Below are positions 32,837 through 40,554 of a stretch of DNA of 57,824 nt, in pieces (position 1 is the first letter of the stretch; each line of letters begins with the position of its first letter). The position numbers and the translations under genes were made by a program. Source of the stretch: an uncultured Bacteroidales bacterium (lineage in GTDB: Bacteria; Bacteroidota; Bacteroidia; Bacteroidales; F082); assembly GCA_947305795.1 (NCBI GenBank), contig CAMZEK010000010.1, forward strand, positions 1-57,824, in the 5' to 3' direction. The notes under the pieces were generated by a model. The model was not told where the DNA came from and did no database searches. It saw nothing but the letters and a program-made list of their open reading frames with translations.

Positions 32837-34360
32837 ATGAACCAAGACGAATTTTTCAAGAAAATAACCGCTCATGCGAAGGAATACGGTTTCATTTTCC
32901 AATCGAGCGAAATTTATGACGGACTATCAGCCGTTTACGACTACGGCCAGAACGGCGTGGAGCTGAAGAAGAACATCCGTGAATATTGGTGGAAGGCGAT
33001 GGTGCAGATGCACGAGAACATTGTCGGCATCGACGCGGCCATCTTCATGCACCCCACCACTTGGAAGGCTTCGGGCCACCTCGATGCGTTCAACGACCCG
33101 CTCATCGACAACCGCGATAGCAAAAAACGTTACCGTGCCGATGTGTTGGTCGAGGACTACATGGCCAAGATCGAGGAAAAGATTAATAAAGAGGTGGAGA
33201 AGGCCCGCAAGCGCTTCGGCGACGCCTTCAACGAGGAACAGTTTGTGACCACCAATCCGCGCGTGTTGGAGCACAAGGCCAAGATTGAAGAAATCAGCCA
33301 CCGCTTGTATGGTGCCATGGAGAAAAACGACCTTGAAGCCATCAAGCAGCTCATCCTTGACCTTGAGATTGTCTGCCCCATCAGCGGCACCCGCAACTGG
33401 ACCGACGTGCGACAATTCAACTTGATGTTTTCCACCAAGATGGGTAGCGTGGCTGACGGCTCCGACACCATCTACCTGCGCCCCGAGACGGCACAGGGCA
33501 TCTTCGTCAACTACCTCAACGTGCAGAAGACTGGCCGCATGAAGATTCCGTTCGGCATCGCCCAGACCGGCAAGGCCTTCCGTAATGAGATTGTGGCCCG
33601 TCAGTTCATCTTCCGCATGCGCGAGTTCGAGCAGATGGAGATGCAGTTCTTCGTCCGTCCTGGCACGGAGCTCGAGTGGTTCCAACACTGGAAACAAGAA
33701 CGCCTCGCATGGCACCTCTCCTTGGGTCTGCCCGCCGAGAAATACCGCTTCCACGACCACGAGAAGCTGGCTCACTACGCCAACGCCGCCACCGACATCG
33801 AGTTTGACTTCCCCTTCGGTTTCAAGGAGCTGGAAGGCATCCACAGCCGCACCGACTTCGACCTCTCAGCCCATGCCAAATACTCGGGCAAGAAGCTCCA
33901 GTATTTCGACCCCGACACCAACGAGAGCTACACGCCTTACGTCATCGAGACCTCCATCGGCCTCGACCGCATGTTCCTCGCCATGTTCAGCAACGCCTAC
34001 ACCGAGGAGAAGTTGGAAGACGGCTCGGAGCGCGTGGTGCTGAAGCTGCCGGCCATCCTCGCCCCTTACAAGGTGGCAGTGCTGCCCTTGGTGAAGAAAG
34101 ACGGTCTGCCAGAGAAGGCCCGCGAAATCATCGACTCGCTGAAGGCCGACTTCATGTGCCAGTACGAGGAGAAAGACTCCATCGGCAAACGTTATCGCAG
34201 ACAAGATGCCATCGGTACGCCGATGTGCGTTACCGTCGATAATGACACCTTGGTCGACAACACCGTCACCGTGCGCGACCGCGACACGATGGCTCAGGTG
34301 CGTGTCCCGATCGAGAACCTCCGCAATATGGTTTTCGACGAATTGAAGCCGAAAAAATGA
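32837..34360 (+). CDS. glyS: Glycyl-tRNA synthetase, dimeric type
   Basis: A 507-residue class II synthetase of the alpha2 (eukaryote/archaeal-like and common Bacteroidota) type. Motif 1 region is YGQNGVELKKNIREYWWKAMV. The class-specific region is HPTTWKASGHLDAFNDP. Motif 2 is IAQTGKAFRNEIVARQFIFRMREFEQMEMQFF, and motif 3 is PYVIETSIGLDRMFLA. The C-terminal anticodon-binding domain contains RYRRQDAIGTPMCVTVD. It charges tRNA-Gly. The final codons and stop form the left arm of a hairpin (34346-34371). Confidence 0.96.
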   Translation: MNQDEFFKKITAHAKEYGFIFQSSEIYDGLSAVYDYGQNGVELKKNIREYWWKAMVQMHENIVGIDAAIFMHPTTWKASGHLDAFNDPLIDNRDSKKRYRADVLVEDYMAKIEEKINKEVEKARKRFGDAFNEEQFVTTNPRVLEHKAKIEEISHRLYGAMEKNDLEAIKQLILDLEIVCPISGTRNWTDVRQFNLMFSTKMGSVADGSDTIYLRPETAQGIFVNYLNVQKTGRMKIPFGIAQTGKAFRNEIVARQFIFRMREFEQMEMQFFVRPGTELEWFQHWKQERLAWHLSLGLPAEKYRFHDHEKLAHYANAATDIEFDFPFGFKELEGIHSRTDFDLSAHAKYSGKKLQYFDPDTNESYTPYVIETSIGLDRMFLAMFSNAYTEEKLEDGSERVVLKLPAILAPYKVAVLPLVKKDGLPEKAREIIDSLKADFMCQYEEKDSIGKRYRRQDAIGTPMCVTVDNDTLVDNTVTVRDRDTMAQVRVPIENLRNMVFDELKPKK

Positions 34361-34371
34361 TTTTTTCGGCT
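34346..34371 (+). other. Hairpin spanning the glyS stop codon
   Basis: AAGCCGAAAAA and TTTTTCGGCTT are inverted around ATGA, which includes the TGA stop. The U-rich right arm could protect the mRNA end or act as a weak terminator. Confidence 0.5.
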
Positions 34372-34423
34372 TGTAGGGACGCATCGAAATCGAAGATTCG
34401 ACATAGTCAATGCGTCCCTATGA
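34372..34423. repeat. TGTAGGGACGCA palindromic repeat
   Basis: TGTAGGGACGCAT and ATGCGTCCCTATGA flank a core with TCGAAATCGAAGATTCGA. The ends match those of the elements found inside the U32 gene. Confidence 0.65.
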
Positions 34424-34440
34424 TAGACAACCCCATAGAC

Positions 34441-34491
34441 AACGGTTGGATTTCGATTTTGCAACAAATTGAAATCCAACCGTTTGTTTTT
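34441..34491 (+). terminator. Strong terminator of glyS
   Basis: AACGGTTGGATTTC and GAAATCCAACCGTT form a perfect 14-bp stem with a 16-nt loop, followed by TTTGTTTTTT. Confidence 0.92.
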
Positions 34492-34494
34492 TAC

Positions 34495-34502
34495 TATCTT
34501 TG
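34495..34502 (+). promoter_or_regulatory. Upstream promoter -7 box for the LRR/T9SS gene
   Basis: TATCTTTG, five bases before a short reading frame (34508-34617). A second box, TACCTTTG, lies at 34565-34572. Confidence 0.55.
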
Positions 34503-34507
34503 CGACA

Positions 34508-34617
34508 TGATAGACAAGGCCCTTTGGGGTCTTGACAAACGGTTTTTGGCTTTGGGAAATGACATACCTTTGCGTTGTGAACCTGAAACAATAACCAACA
34601 AAACTCGGTTACTATGA
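34508..34617 (+). CDS. Possible 36-residue leader ORF upstream of the LRR gene
   Basis: The frame begins at an ATG five bases after a -7 box and ends in TGA overlapping the next gene's ATG (ATGA). Coding is not shown: its composition is unremarkable, and the second promoter box at 34565 lies inside it. Either a leaderless coupling ORF or chance. Confidence 0.25.
34565..34572 (+). promoter_or_regulatory. Proximal promoter -7 box for the LRR/T9SS gene
   Basis: TACCTTTG, about 37 nt before the ATG at 34614. Confidence 0.5.
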
Positions 34618-37232
34618 AAAAGTTATTCGCAATTACAGTTCTAATGAGTCTTGCTTGGAGCGGATTCGCTCAACAACTCCACTACGATTTTTCCAAAGTC
34701 GTGGAATCGGGACAGACTTTGTATTTTCTGAAAAGAGATTATGCCCCACAAGAAGTCTGGGTCACTTACCCATGTTATCGGGATTACTATGCCAATGGTG
34801 ACCATATCACCACCTATTATTATGGGTATGAAAAACCTGCTGGTGATTTGGTTATTCCTTCAACTGTAACACACAACGATACGGTTTACACTGTAACCCG
34901 AATAGATTTCAGTACTTTCTACGAATGTACGGACATCACTTCTGTTGTCTTCCCCAATACAATGACCTTCATCGGACAACGTGCATTTCTCTCTTGTCAT
35001 GGCCTCACTGGAGAGATAGTGATTCCTGATTCTGTGACCATTATAGGAACCAATGCGTTTTTTGATTGTGACAACATTACTTCTGTAGTATTTGGCAGTA
35101 ACTTGAGCGAGATTCGCAGTTATTCATTTGCACAATGCTATTCATTGGAGCACATTTCAAAGTTTCCCGAGTCATTGACAAAATTAGATGATGGCGCTTT
35201 CGATAGATGTGGAGTACTATGCGATTCCATCATCATTCCTCCCCAAGTAACAACGATAGGAGAACTCGCTTTTGCCAATTGCCAAATACCTTCTGTTGTC
35301 ATCTCTGAAGGAGTCACGACCATAAAAAGAGGAGCATTCTCCGGTTGCCCAATCGGGGAACTTCATATCCCTTCATCCTTGGTTTCAATCAGCCCTGAAG
35401 ACAACGCGTTCGGAGAAGGAGCCTTTAATGGATGTAATAAGCTTCGGTCCATCACCGTTGACGAGGCCAATCCCGTCTATGACAGCCGTAACAATTGCAA
35501 TGCGTTAATCGAAACGGCTACAAACAAACTGCTCAAGGGAAGCACAAGCACCATCATTCCCGATGGCATCACTGTTATCGGGCAAAACGCCTTTAATTTA
35601 GACGAATTGGAGTCCATCACCCTACCATCTTCCGTCGAACGATTGGAAAGAGGAGCTTTCTGCGGATGTAATTCCTTATCAACAATAACCCTGCCTTCTT
35701 CGGTCTCATACATTGGTGAAAGCGCATTGGCTTGCAGTGGTTTGACCTCCATCATTTGCAAAGCCGACATTCCTCCCACCGCCTTCAATGAGGTTGTTCA
35801 ATATATAGGACCTTGCATCAGTTTTTTGAGTTATGATTATTGGGTGGACAGAAACATCCCAGTCCATATTCCCTTTGGTACGACTGAAGCCTATCAAAAC
35901 GCCGAGGGCTGGGATTATTTCAACAACTTCATTGAAGAGGAGCCTATCATTTACAGGGACTTCGAGCCGGATTCCATTTTGATCTATTGGCATAAACTTG
36001 GCCCTGTGTGGATAGATCTTGATGCAAATGGCGAAGCCAATGAATTAAAAATGCAAATGTGGGTAACTTCAAACATTTGTGCTCCTGAATTCATTACAGG
36101 ATGTTCTAATATAAGGATTTGCACTATTGAACAAAATAGCATCAACATGATTCTATCAGAAGTTGCAGAAGAAAATTGGCAAACGTTTATTGGTTGGAGT
36201 GGAGGGAATACACTTGGTCATTACAATCACTATGGTTTCCGCATCCAGCGTGAAGACGGCTATTATTATGGCTGGTTTGAAACCTATAACAGAGTTATAT
36301 CAGCAAAAAATGAAAGACAGATATCTCATTTTGGCTTCGACAGAACGGCCTACTGCACCATCCCCAACTATCCCCTGCGTTGGGGTCAAACAAGCATGGA
36401 CATCTCAGGAATGGAAGGCGCCGAATGGTACTACGAAATCCTCAACGACGACGGTAGCACTACCTACCAGCACTTGGAATGCGTCGGCGACACGCTGATT
36501 GAACGGGCAGGCAAGCGCCCAAAGGTCATTGTGCGCAGCAACACGCACTACAACCGTGACACCATCACCGAGGTGACGCACGAATACGTTTATGAGGAAA
36601 ACGGCAAAGTCTATTGGTGGAACAAGGATTTACAAGAATTCACCACGCTTTACGACCTCACTGCCAACACGGGCGACGAATGGGAAATCAAGGTGGGAAA
36701 CGAGAGCCTCATCATGCATGTAGACACCGTTGAGAGCGTTGAATATGAAGGAAATGCCTTCACCATACTCCGCGTGAGCGATGTTGAAGGCCTCTTCAGC
36801 GGCAACATCGTGTGTGGCATAGGCCACCTCACCAGTTTCTTCCCCGAGCGGCTGATGACGCGCGACAAAAGATACCGCGTGGAGGGAATGCGCTGCTACT
36901 GGATCAACGGCGAACTGGTCTTCAAATACGGCGAAAGGGACTGCGACGAGATTTATATACAGCTGCACGACGGCGTTGATGAAAACGGCCCTTCGACAGG
37001 CTCAGGGACCTTCGCGGTATATCCCAATCCCGCCGCAGGCGTTTTGTTTGTTGAGACGCAAAATTTTGCGTCTTTACCAGACCAAACCTACCGCATCACC
37101 AACCTCATGGGACAAACCTTGCTACAAGGCACACTTACCGCTGAAAACCAGCAGATTGACATTACCGACCTGCCTTCGGGAATGTATTTCATCAGCGTGG
37201 ACGGACAGACGGTGAAATTTGTGGTGAGATAA
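34614..37232 (+). CDS. BspA-type leucine-rich-repeat surface protein with T9SS sorting domain
   Basis: An 872-residue exported protein with a signal peptide of 19 residues (ending GFA). Residues about 75-430 hold repeated LRR_5 (BspA/TpLRR) units such as ITSVVFPNTMTFIGQRAFLSC and LESITLPSSVERLERGAFCGC. From about 599 there is a module shared with the next gene (EWYYEILNDDG...KVYWWNKDLQEFTTLYD...GIGHLTSFFPE). The T9SS domain follows (FAVYPNPAAGVLFVE...LPSGMYFISVDG). Two small palindromic elements lie in frame near the end: 36987-37010 (residues PSTGSG) and 37050-37077. BspA proteins bind host or bacterial surfaces; that role is only suggested here. Confidence 0.88.
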   Translation: MKKLFAITVLMSLAWSGFAQQLHYDFSKVVESGQTLYFLKRDYAPQEVWVTYPCYRDYYANGDHITTYYYGYEKPAGDLVIPSTVTHNDTVYTVTRIDFSTFYECTDITSVVFPNTMTFIGQRAFLSCHGLTGEIVIPDSVTIIGTNAFFDCDNITSVVFGSNLSEIRSYSFAQCYSLEHISKFPESLTKLDDGAFDRCGVLCDSIIIPPQVTTIGELAFANCQIPSVVISEGVTTIKRGAFSGCPIGELHIPSSLVSISPEDNAFGEGAFNGCNKLRSITVDEANPVYDSRNNCNALIETATNKLLKGSTSTIIPDGITVIGQNAFNLDELESITLPSSVERLERGAFCGCNSLSTITLPSSVSYIGESALACSGLTSIICKADIPPTAFNEVVQYIGPCISFLSYDYWVDRNIPVHIPFGTTEAYQNAEGWDYFNNFIEEEPIIYRDFEPDSILIYWHKLGPVWIDLDANGEANELKMQMWVTSNICAPEFITGCSNIRICTIEQNSINMILSEVAEENWQTFIGWSGGNTLGHYNHYGFRIQREDGYYYGWFETYNRVISAKNERQISHFGFDRTAYCTIPNYPLRWGQTSMDISGMEGAEWYYEILNDDGSTTYQHLECVGDTLIERAGKRPKVIVRSNTHYNRDTITEVTHEYVYEENGKVYWWNKDLQEFTTLYDLTANTGDEWEIKVGNESLIMHVDTVESVEYEGNAFTILRVSDVEGLFSGNIVCGIGHLTSFFPERLMTRDKRYRVEGMRCYWINGELVFKYGERDCDEIYIQLHDGVDENGPSTGSGTFAVYPNPAAGVLFVETQNFASLPDQTYRITNLMGQTLLQGTLTAENQQIDITDLPSGMYFISVDGQTVKFVVR
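36987..37010. repeat. CCCTTCGACAGGCTCAGGG element inside the LRR gene
   Basis: The core CCCTTCGACAGGCTCAGGG is the widespread REP-like palindrome. It is in frame and encodes GPSTGSGT. The paralogue downstream has no such insert at the same site. A reverse-oriented relative is at 47117-47138. Confidence 0.75.
37050..37077. repeat. GAGACGCAAAATTTTGCGTCT palindrome inside the LRR gene
   Basis: A perfect 19-bp inverted core (AGACGCAAAATTTTGCGTCT) in frame, encoding ETQNFASL in the sorting domain. The paralogue has a different palindrome at the same position (38851-38878). Confidence 0.75.
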
Positions 37233-37254
37233 ACAATTACAGAATCCTAATACT

Positions 37255-39036
37255 ATGAAAAAGATCATCGCGTTTTTAATCCTCTTCCATAGCTGTTTTA
37301 GCATCCTTGAAGCGCAAAACATCTGGGAGCCTCTTAGTCTTCCAGGTTCGCTCAGGGGTGTGAACACCCAAGGGGATTTATTCTGCATCAAGTACGCCTA
37401 TCCTCTACATTTGCTACGCTCGCAAGACAAAGGTGAAACTTGGGAAACCGTGTTCACTGGCAGTTTCGGAAATTGCATCATCGGAGACAAAGGCAGGATT
37501 TTCCTAATAAACGACCGTATTGTCAATTACTCAGACGATAACGGTGACACTTGGTTGCAGACTTCACCTATAAATGAAGGCACCGGATACAATCATTTCA
37601 GCAGCATGAGAATGTGTTCTCCCTCGAACGACACACTCGTTGGATGGGAGTCGCCTTATCTTACTTGGACACTTGATGGTGGCATTAGTTGGGACTCGAC
37701 ACACATCGCCTTCATGGAAGACGACCAAGTAATCTCAAGCCTCCTTGTCAATGAAAACGGTGACGTATATGCCAGTATTTGGCGCCACATTGGACCTAAC
37801 ATTGGTGTGTACCACTCCACCCTTTCCGATATGCGCAACTGGGAACTCGTTGCCTTTGAAGGCATTGGCGTTAAAGATATGGCTTTTGATTCTGAAGGCA
37901 ATTTGCTTTGCGGTGTTGATTTCGACGGCACCTTTTCAGGCTTTGAGCATGTGCCTGGGTTTTATGCCTTTTGGGCTAACAATGTCGATGTCTCCGACAA
38001 TGGCATCATCTACAAAACCAGTATTTCGAATGCGAACACGGCGGTCCTGGCCTATTCCTTTGACCATGGCGAGCACTTCTACAACACCTTTGAAGGCCTT
38101 CCCATCTCTGAACTCGTTCCTACTGTCCTCTCCATTGGCTACGACAATCACTTGTATTTCGTAGGCAATGGGCAGTTTTGGAGGAGTATCTCCTATGCCG
38201 ATGACATTCCAAGCATTTTCTCTTTGCTTTCTGATTGGTACTACGAAATCATCAACAACGACGGCAACATCACCTACCAACATCTGGAATATGTCGGCGA
38301 TACGCTGTTCGACCGAGCAGGCAAACGCCCAAAGGTCATCGTGCGCAGCAATACGCACTACGACCGCAACTCCATCACCGAAGTCACCCACGAATACGTC
38401 TACGAGGAAGACGGCAAAGTGTATTGGTGGAACAAAACCACTGAAGAATTCACAATACTATACGACTTCTGGGCAAATGTAGGTGATGAGTGGGATATCA
38501 AGGTAGGGAGCGAAAGCATCACGGTCCATGTAAATGCCATAGACGACAGCTACGAGTATAACAACATGAATTACAGGGCGTTGTATATTACTGACGCAAA
38601 CGACATTTTCAGCGGTACCATCATTTGTGGCATTGGCCATCTGACGAGTTTCTTCCCTGAAAAACTGATGATGCAAGGCAAAAGATTCCGTGTGGAAGGT
38701 TTACGCTGTTATTGGAGAAATGGCATCTTGGCCTACAAAAATGGGGAAAGGGATTGTGATGAGGTATATCAACAATATCATAACAGCGTTGTAGAACCTG
38801 CCAAAAACAGTTTCGCGGTTTATCCCAATCCTACTAACGGCGTTTTGTTTGTAGAGACACGGCATGCCACGTCGCTGCAAGCAGAAAACAAATACCGCAT
38901 CACCAACCTGATGGGCCAAACCCTTCTGCGAGGCCACATCACCACTGAAAAACAGCAAATTAACATTGCAAATTTGCCTGCGGGCATGTATTTTATCAGC
39001 TTGGGTGAAGAAACCATGAAATTCGTGGTGAAATAA
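37255..39036 (+). CDS. Secreted BNR/propeller-like protein with shared module and T9SS sorting domain
   Basis: A 593-residue exported protein with a signal peptide (residues 1-20, ending LEA). The N-terminal region has repeated S-x-D-x-G-x-T-W motifs (SQDKGETWETVF, SDDNGDTWLQTS, LDGGISWDST), the Asp-box (BNR) signature of sialidase-like propellers; five or more blades seem present by residue 320. From 327 the protein repeats the module of the upstream gene (about 70% identical in protein by eye and close in DNA). It ends in a T9SS domain (SFAVYPNPTNGVLFVE...LPAGMYFISLG). It lies 22 bp after the LRR gene in one operon. Enzymatic function is not implied by Asp-boxes alone. Confidence 0.85.
   Translation: MKKIIAFLILFHSCFSILEAQNIWEPLSLPGSLRGVNTQGDLFCIKYAYPLHLLRSQDKGETWETVFTGSFGNCIIGDKGRIFLINDRIVNYSDDNGDTWLQTSPINEGTGYNHFSSMRMCSPSNDTLVGWESPYLTWTLDGGISWDSTHIAFMEDDQVISSLLVNENGDVYASIWRHIGPNIGVYHSTLSDMRNWELVAFEGIGVKDMAFDSEGNLLCGVDFDGTFSGFEHVPGFYAFWANNVDVSDNGIIYKTSISNANTAVLAYSFDHGEHFYNTFEGLPISELVPTVLSIGYDNHLYFVGNGQFWRSISYADDIPSIFSLLSDWYYEIINNDGNITYQHLEYVGDTLFDRAGKRPKVIVRSNTHYDRNSITEVTHEYVYEEDGKVYWWNKTTEEFTILYDFWANVGDEWDIKVGSESITVHVNAIDDSYEYNNMNYRALYITDANDIFSGTIICGIGHLTSFFPEKLMMQGKRFRVEGLRCYWRNGILAYKNGERDCDEVYQQYHNSVVEPAKNSFAVYPNPTNGVLFVETRHATSLQAENKYRITNLMGQTLLRGHITTEKQQINIANLPAGMYFISLGEETMKFVVK
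38851..38878. repeat. GAGACACGGCATGCCACGTC palindrome inside the propeller gene
   Basis: An imperfect palindrome centred on GGCATGCC, in frame, encoding ETRHATSL. It sits at the exact homologous point where the upstream paralogue carries GAGACGCAAAATTTTGCGTCT. Confidence 0.7.
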
Positions 39037-39062
39037 AGGGATGTCACAAAAACAGAAAAACG

Positions 39063-40406
39063 ATGAAAACACAATATTTGATATGGGCATTCCTGCTGAC
39101 AGCGGTCCTTCCAGCCTGCCAGCATAAGACACGCTACCTCAAAGAAGCCGAGATGCTATTCGAACAAGGCGTAGAACAGCGTGCCGCCAAGCAGTCGGAA
39201 GCGGCGTCCGAGTCGTTCAGCCAAGCGCTGTTGGCCATCAACCGCTGCGACCAAGCCCAACCCGAGGTGAAACAGCTGAAAGCCCAAATTGAGGACAATC
39301 TCGGCTTCATTTATTGGAGGCATGAACTGTTTTCAGAAGCTATGCCGCTGCACGAAGATGCTGCCACGCTGGCCCGTGAGCTCAACGACTCCACCCTATT
39401 GATGAACGCCCTGCGTAACTGCGGTAGGGCGGCGGCCTCGTTGGGCTACATTGACGCAGCTGAGCAATACTACGACGAAGCCCTCGCTTTTGCCAAAGCA
39501 TTGAACGACAAGACAATGGAAAACGAAGTCCTTATGGAATCGAGCCGCGATGTGTATTTGGTGAAAGAGGACTACGACCAAGTGATTGAACGTGTCACCC
39601 GAGCCCGCGCCGCAGGTGCCAAAGGCGACAGCCAACTGACCTTAGGTTTGGCCTACTATTATCTGGAGCAGGACAGCCTCGCCTTCACCCACCTCAACGA
39701 AGCCACCAAAAACGAGATGGCCGGCGTGCGCATGTCGGCCTACCAATGCCTATATTACCTCTATCAGATTGAGGAAGACTATCAAAAGGCCTTGGAATGT
39801 CACGAGCTGTTCAACGAGAACATGATGCAAGCCGACAGCACACACCGCAGTGAACAGGTGCAGCGCATCAAGGCGGAATACGATCTACAAGTGCAGAAAA
39901 ACGCCCTGCAAGCCGAGCAGAAGCTGAAGAGCCTCTATCTCTACCTCATCCTCGGTGGTCTGATGGTGGCTTTGGTGGTCGTGCTGCTGCTTTTGCGACA
40001 GAAAACCTTGAGTGCCAAACTGAAAGCCGAGGAGATGAAGAACCAACTGGAGCTGGAACTGAAGAAAAACAAGGTGTACGTGACCGCCCTTGCCCTCACC
40101 GAACAAATCACAGTCTCGACCTTGGATTTCGACCTCAAGGACAGCGAGTGGGATGACTTTGTGACGCTTATCGACAAGGTTTACGGAAGTTTCACGAAGC
40201 GGCTGATGGAAAAGTACCCTAACCTCACCAAGAGCGACCTGCAAATCTGCTGCCTTACCAAGCTAGGCTTCAGCAACCAGGTCATCTCCATCCTGATGAA
40301 CCTGCAAACCAACTCCTACGCCCGCCGCAAGTCGCGCATCAAGCAAGAGAAGATGAACGGCACGGAGGACGAGCGGAGTTTTGAGGAGATTATCAATGGG
40401 CTATAA
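39063..40406 (+). CDS. TPR lipoprotein with membrane helix and C-terminal helix-turn-helix (regulator)
   Basis: A 447-residue protein with a lipoprotein signal (LTAVLPAC, Cys19). TPR-like helical repeats cover residues about 25-260 (YYDEALAFAKALNDKTMENEVL, YYLEQDSLAFTHLNEAT). One membrane helix is at about 291-312 (LYLILGGLMVALVVVLLLL), followed by a coiled coil. The C-terminal domain (KYPNLTKSDLQICCLTKLGFSNQVISILMN) has the LuxR-like helix-turn-helix of a large Bacteroidota class of membrane-bound TPR regulators. The HTH faces the cytoplasm if the TPR part is outside. It begins 27 bp after the T9SS gene, so it may sense or control these surface proteins. Confidence 0.85.
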   Translation: MKTQYLIWAFLLTAVLPACQHKTRYLKEAEMLFEQGVEQRAAKQSEAASESFSQALLAINRCDQAQPEVKQLKAQIEDNLGFIYWRHELFSEAMPLHEDAATLARELNDSTLLMNALRNCGRAAASLGYIDAAEQYYDEALAFAKALNDKTMENEVLMESSRDVYLVKEDYDQVIERVTRARAAGAKGDSQLTLGLAYYYLEQDSLAFTHLNEATKNEMAGVRMSAYQCLYYLYQIEEDYQKALECHELFNENMMQADSTHRSEQVQRIKAEYDLQVQKNALQAEQKLKSLYLYLILGGLMVALVVVLLLLRQKTLSAKLKAEEMKNQLELELKKNKVYVTALALTEQITVSTLDFDLKDSEWDDFVTLIDKVYGSFTKRLMEKYPNLTKSDLQICCLTKLGFSNQVISILMNLQTNSYARRKSRIKQEKMNGTEDERSFEEIINGL

Positions 40407-40412
40407 GTCGAT

Positions 40413-40549
40413 GGCTTTAGAAGCCATGTCATTCCTGCGGCGGCGGGAATCTATGGCTTCTAAAGCCCTGAATAAGGTCAAACTCTTTGAACCGCCTCCT
40501 ATAGATTCCCTCTGACACACATACCTCTTGCTGGAATGACATAGGAGGC
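40413..40549. repeat. Two nested hairpin repeats between convergent genes
   Basis: The first unit (40413-40467) has GGCTTTAGAAGCCAT and ATGGCTTCTAAAGCC arms around GTCATTCCTGC...GCGGGAAT. The second (40494-40549) has GCCTCCTAT-AGATTCC and GGAATGAC-ATAGGAGGC arms. The CATTCC/GGAAT parts of the two units also pair with each other. It probably ends transcription from both sides. Confidence 0.75.
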
Positions 40550-40554
40550 TAACT

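Noticed and set aside
32927-33844. 305-codon minus-strand frame in glyS
   Set aside because: It is antisense to the class II synthetase motifs; no independent evidence.
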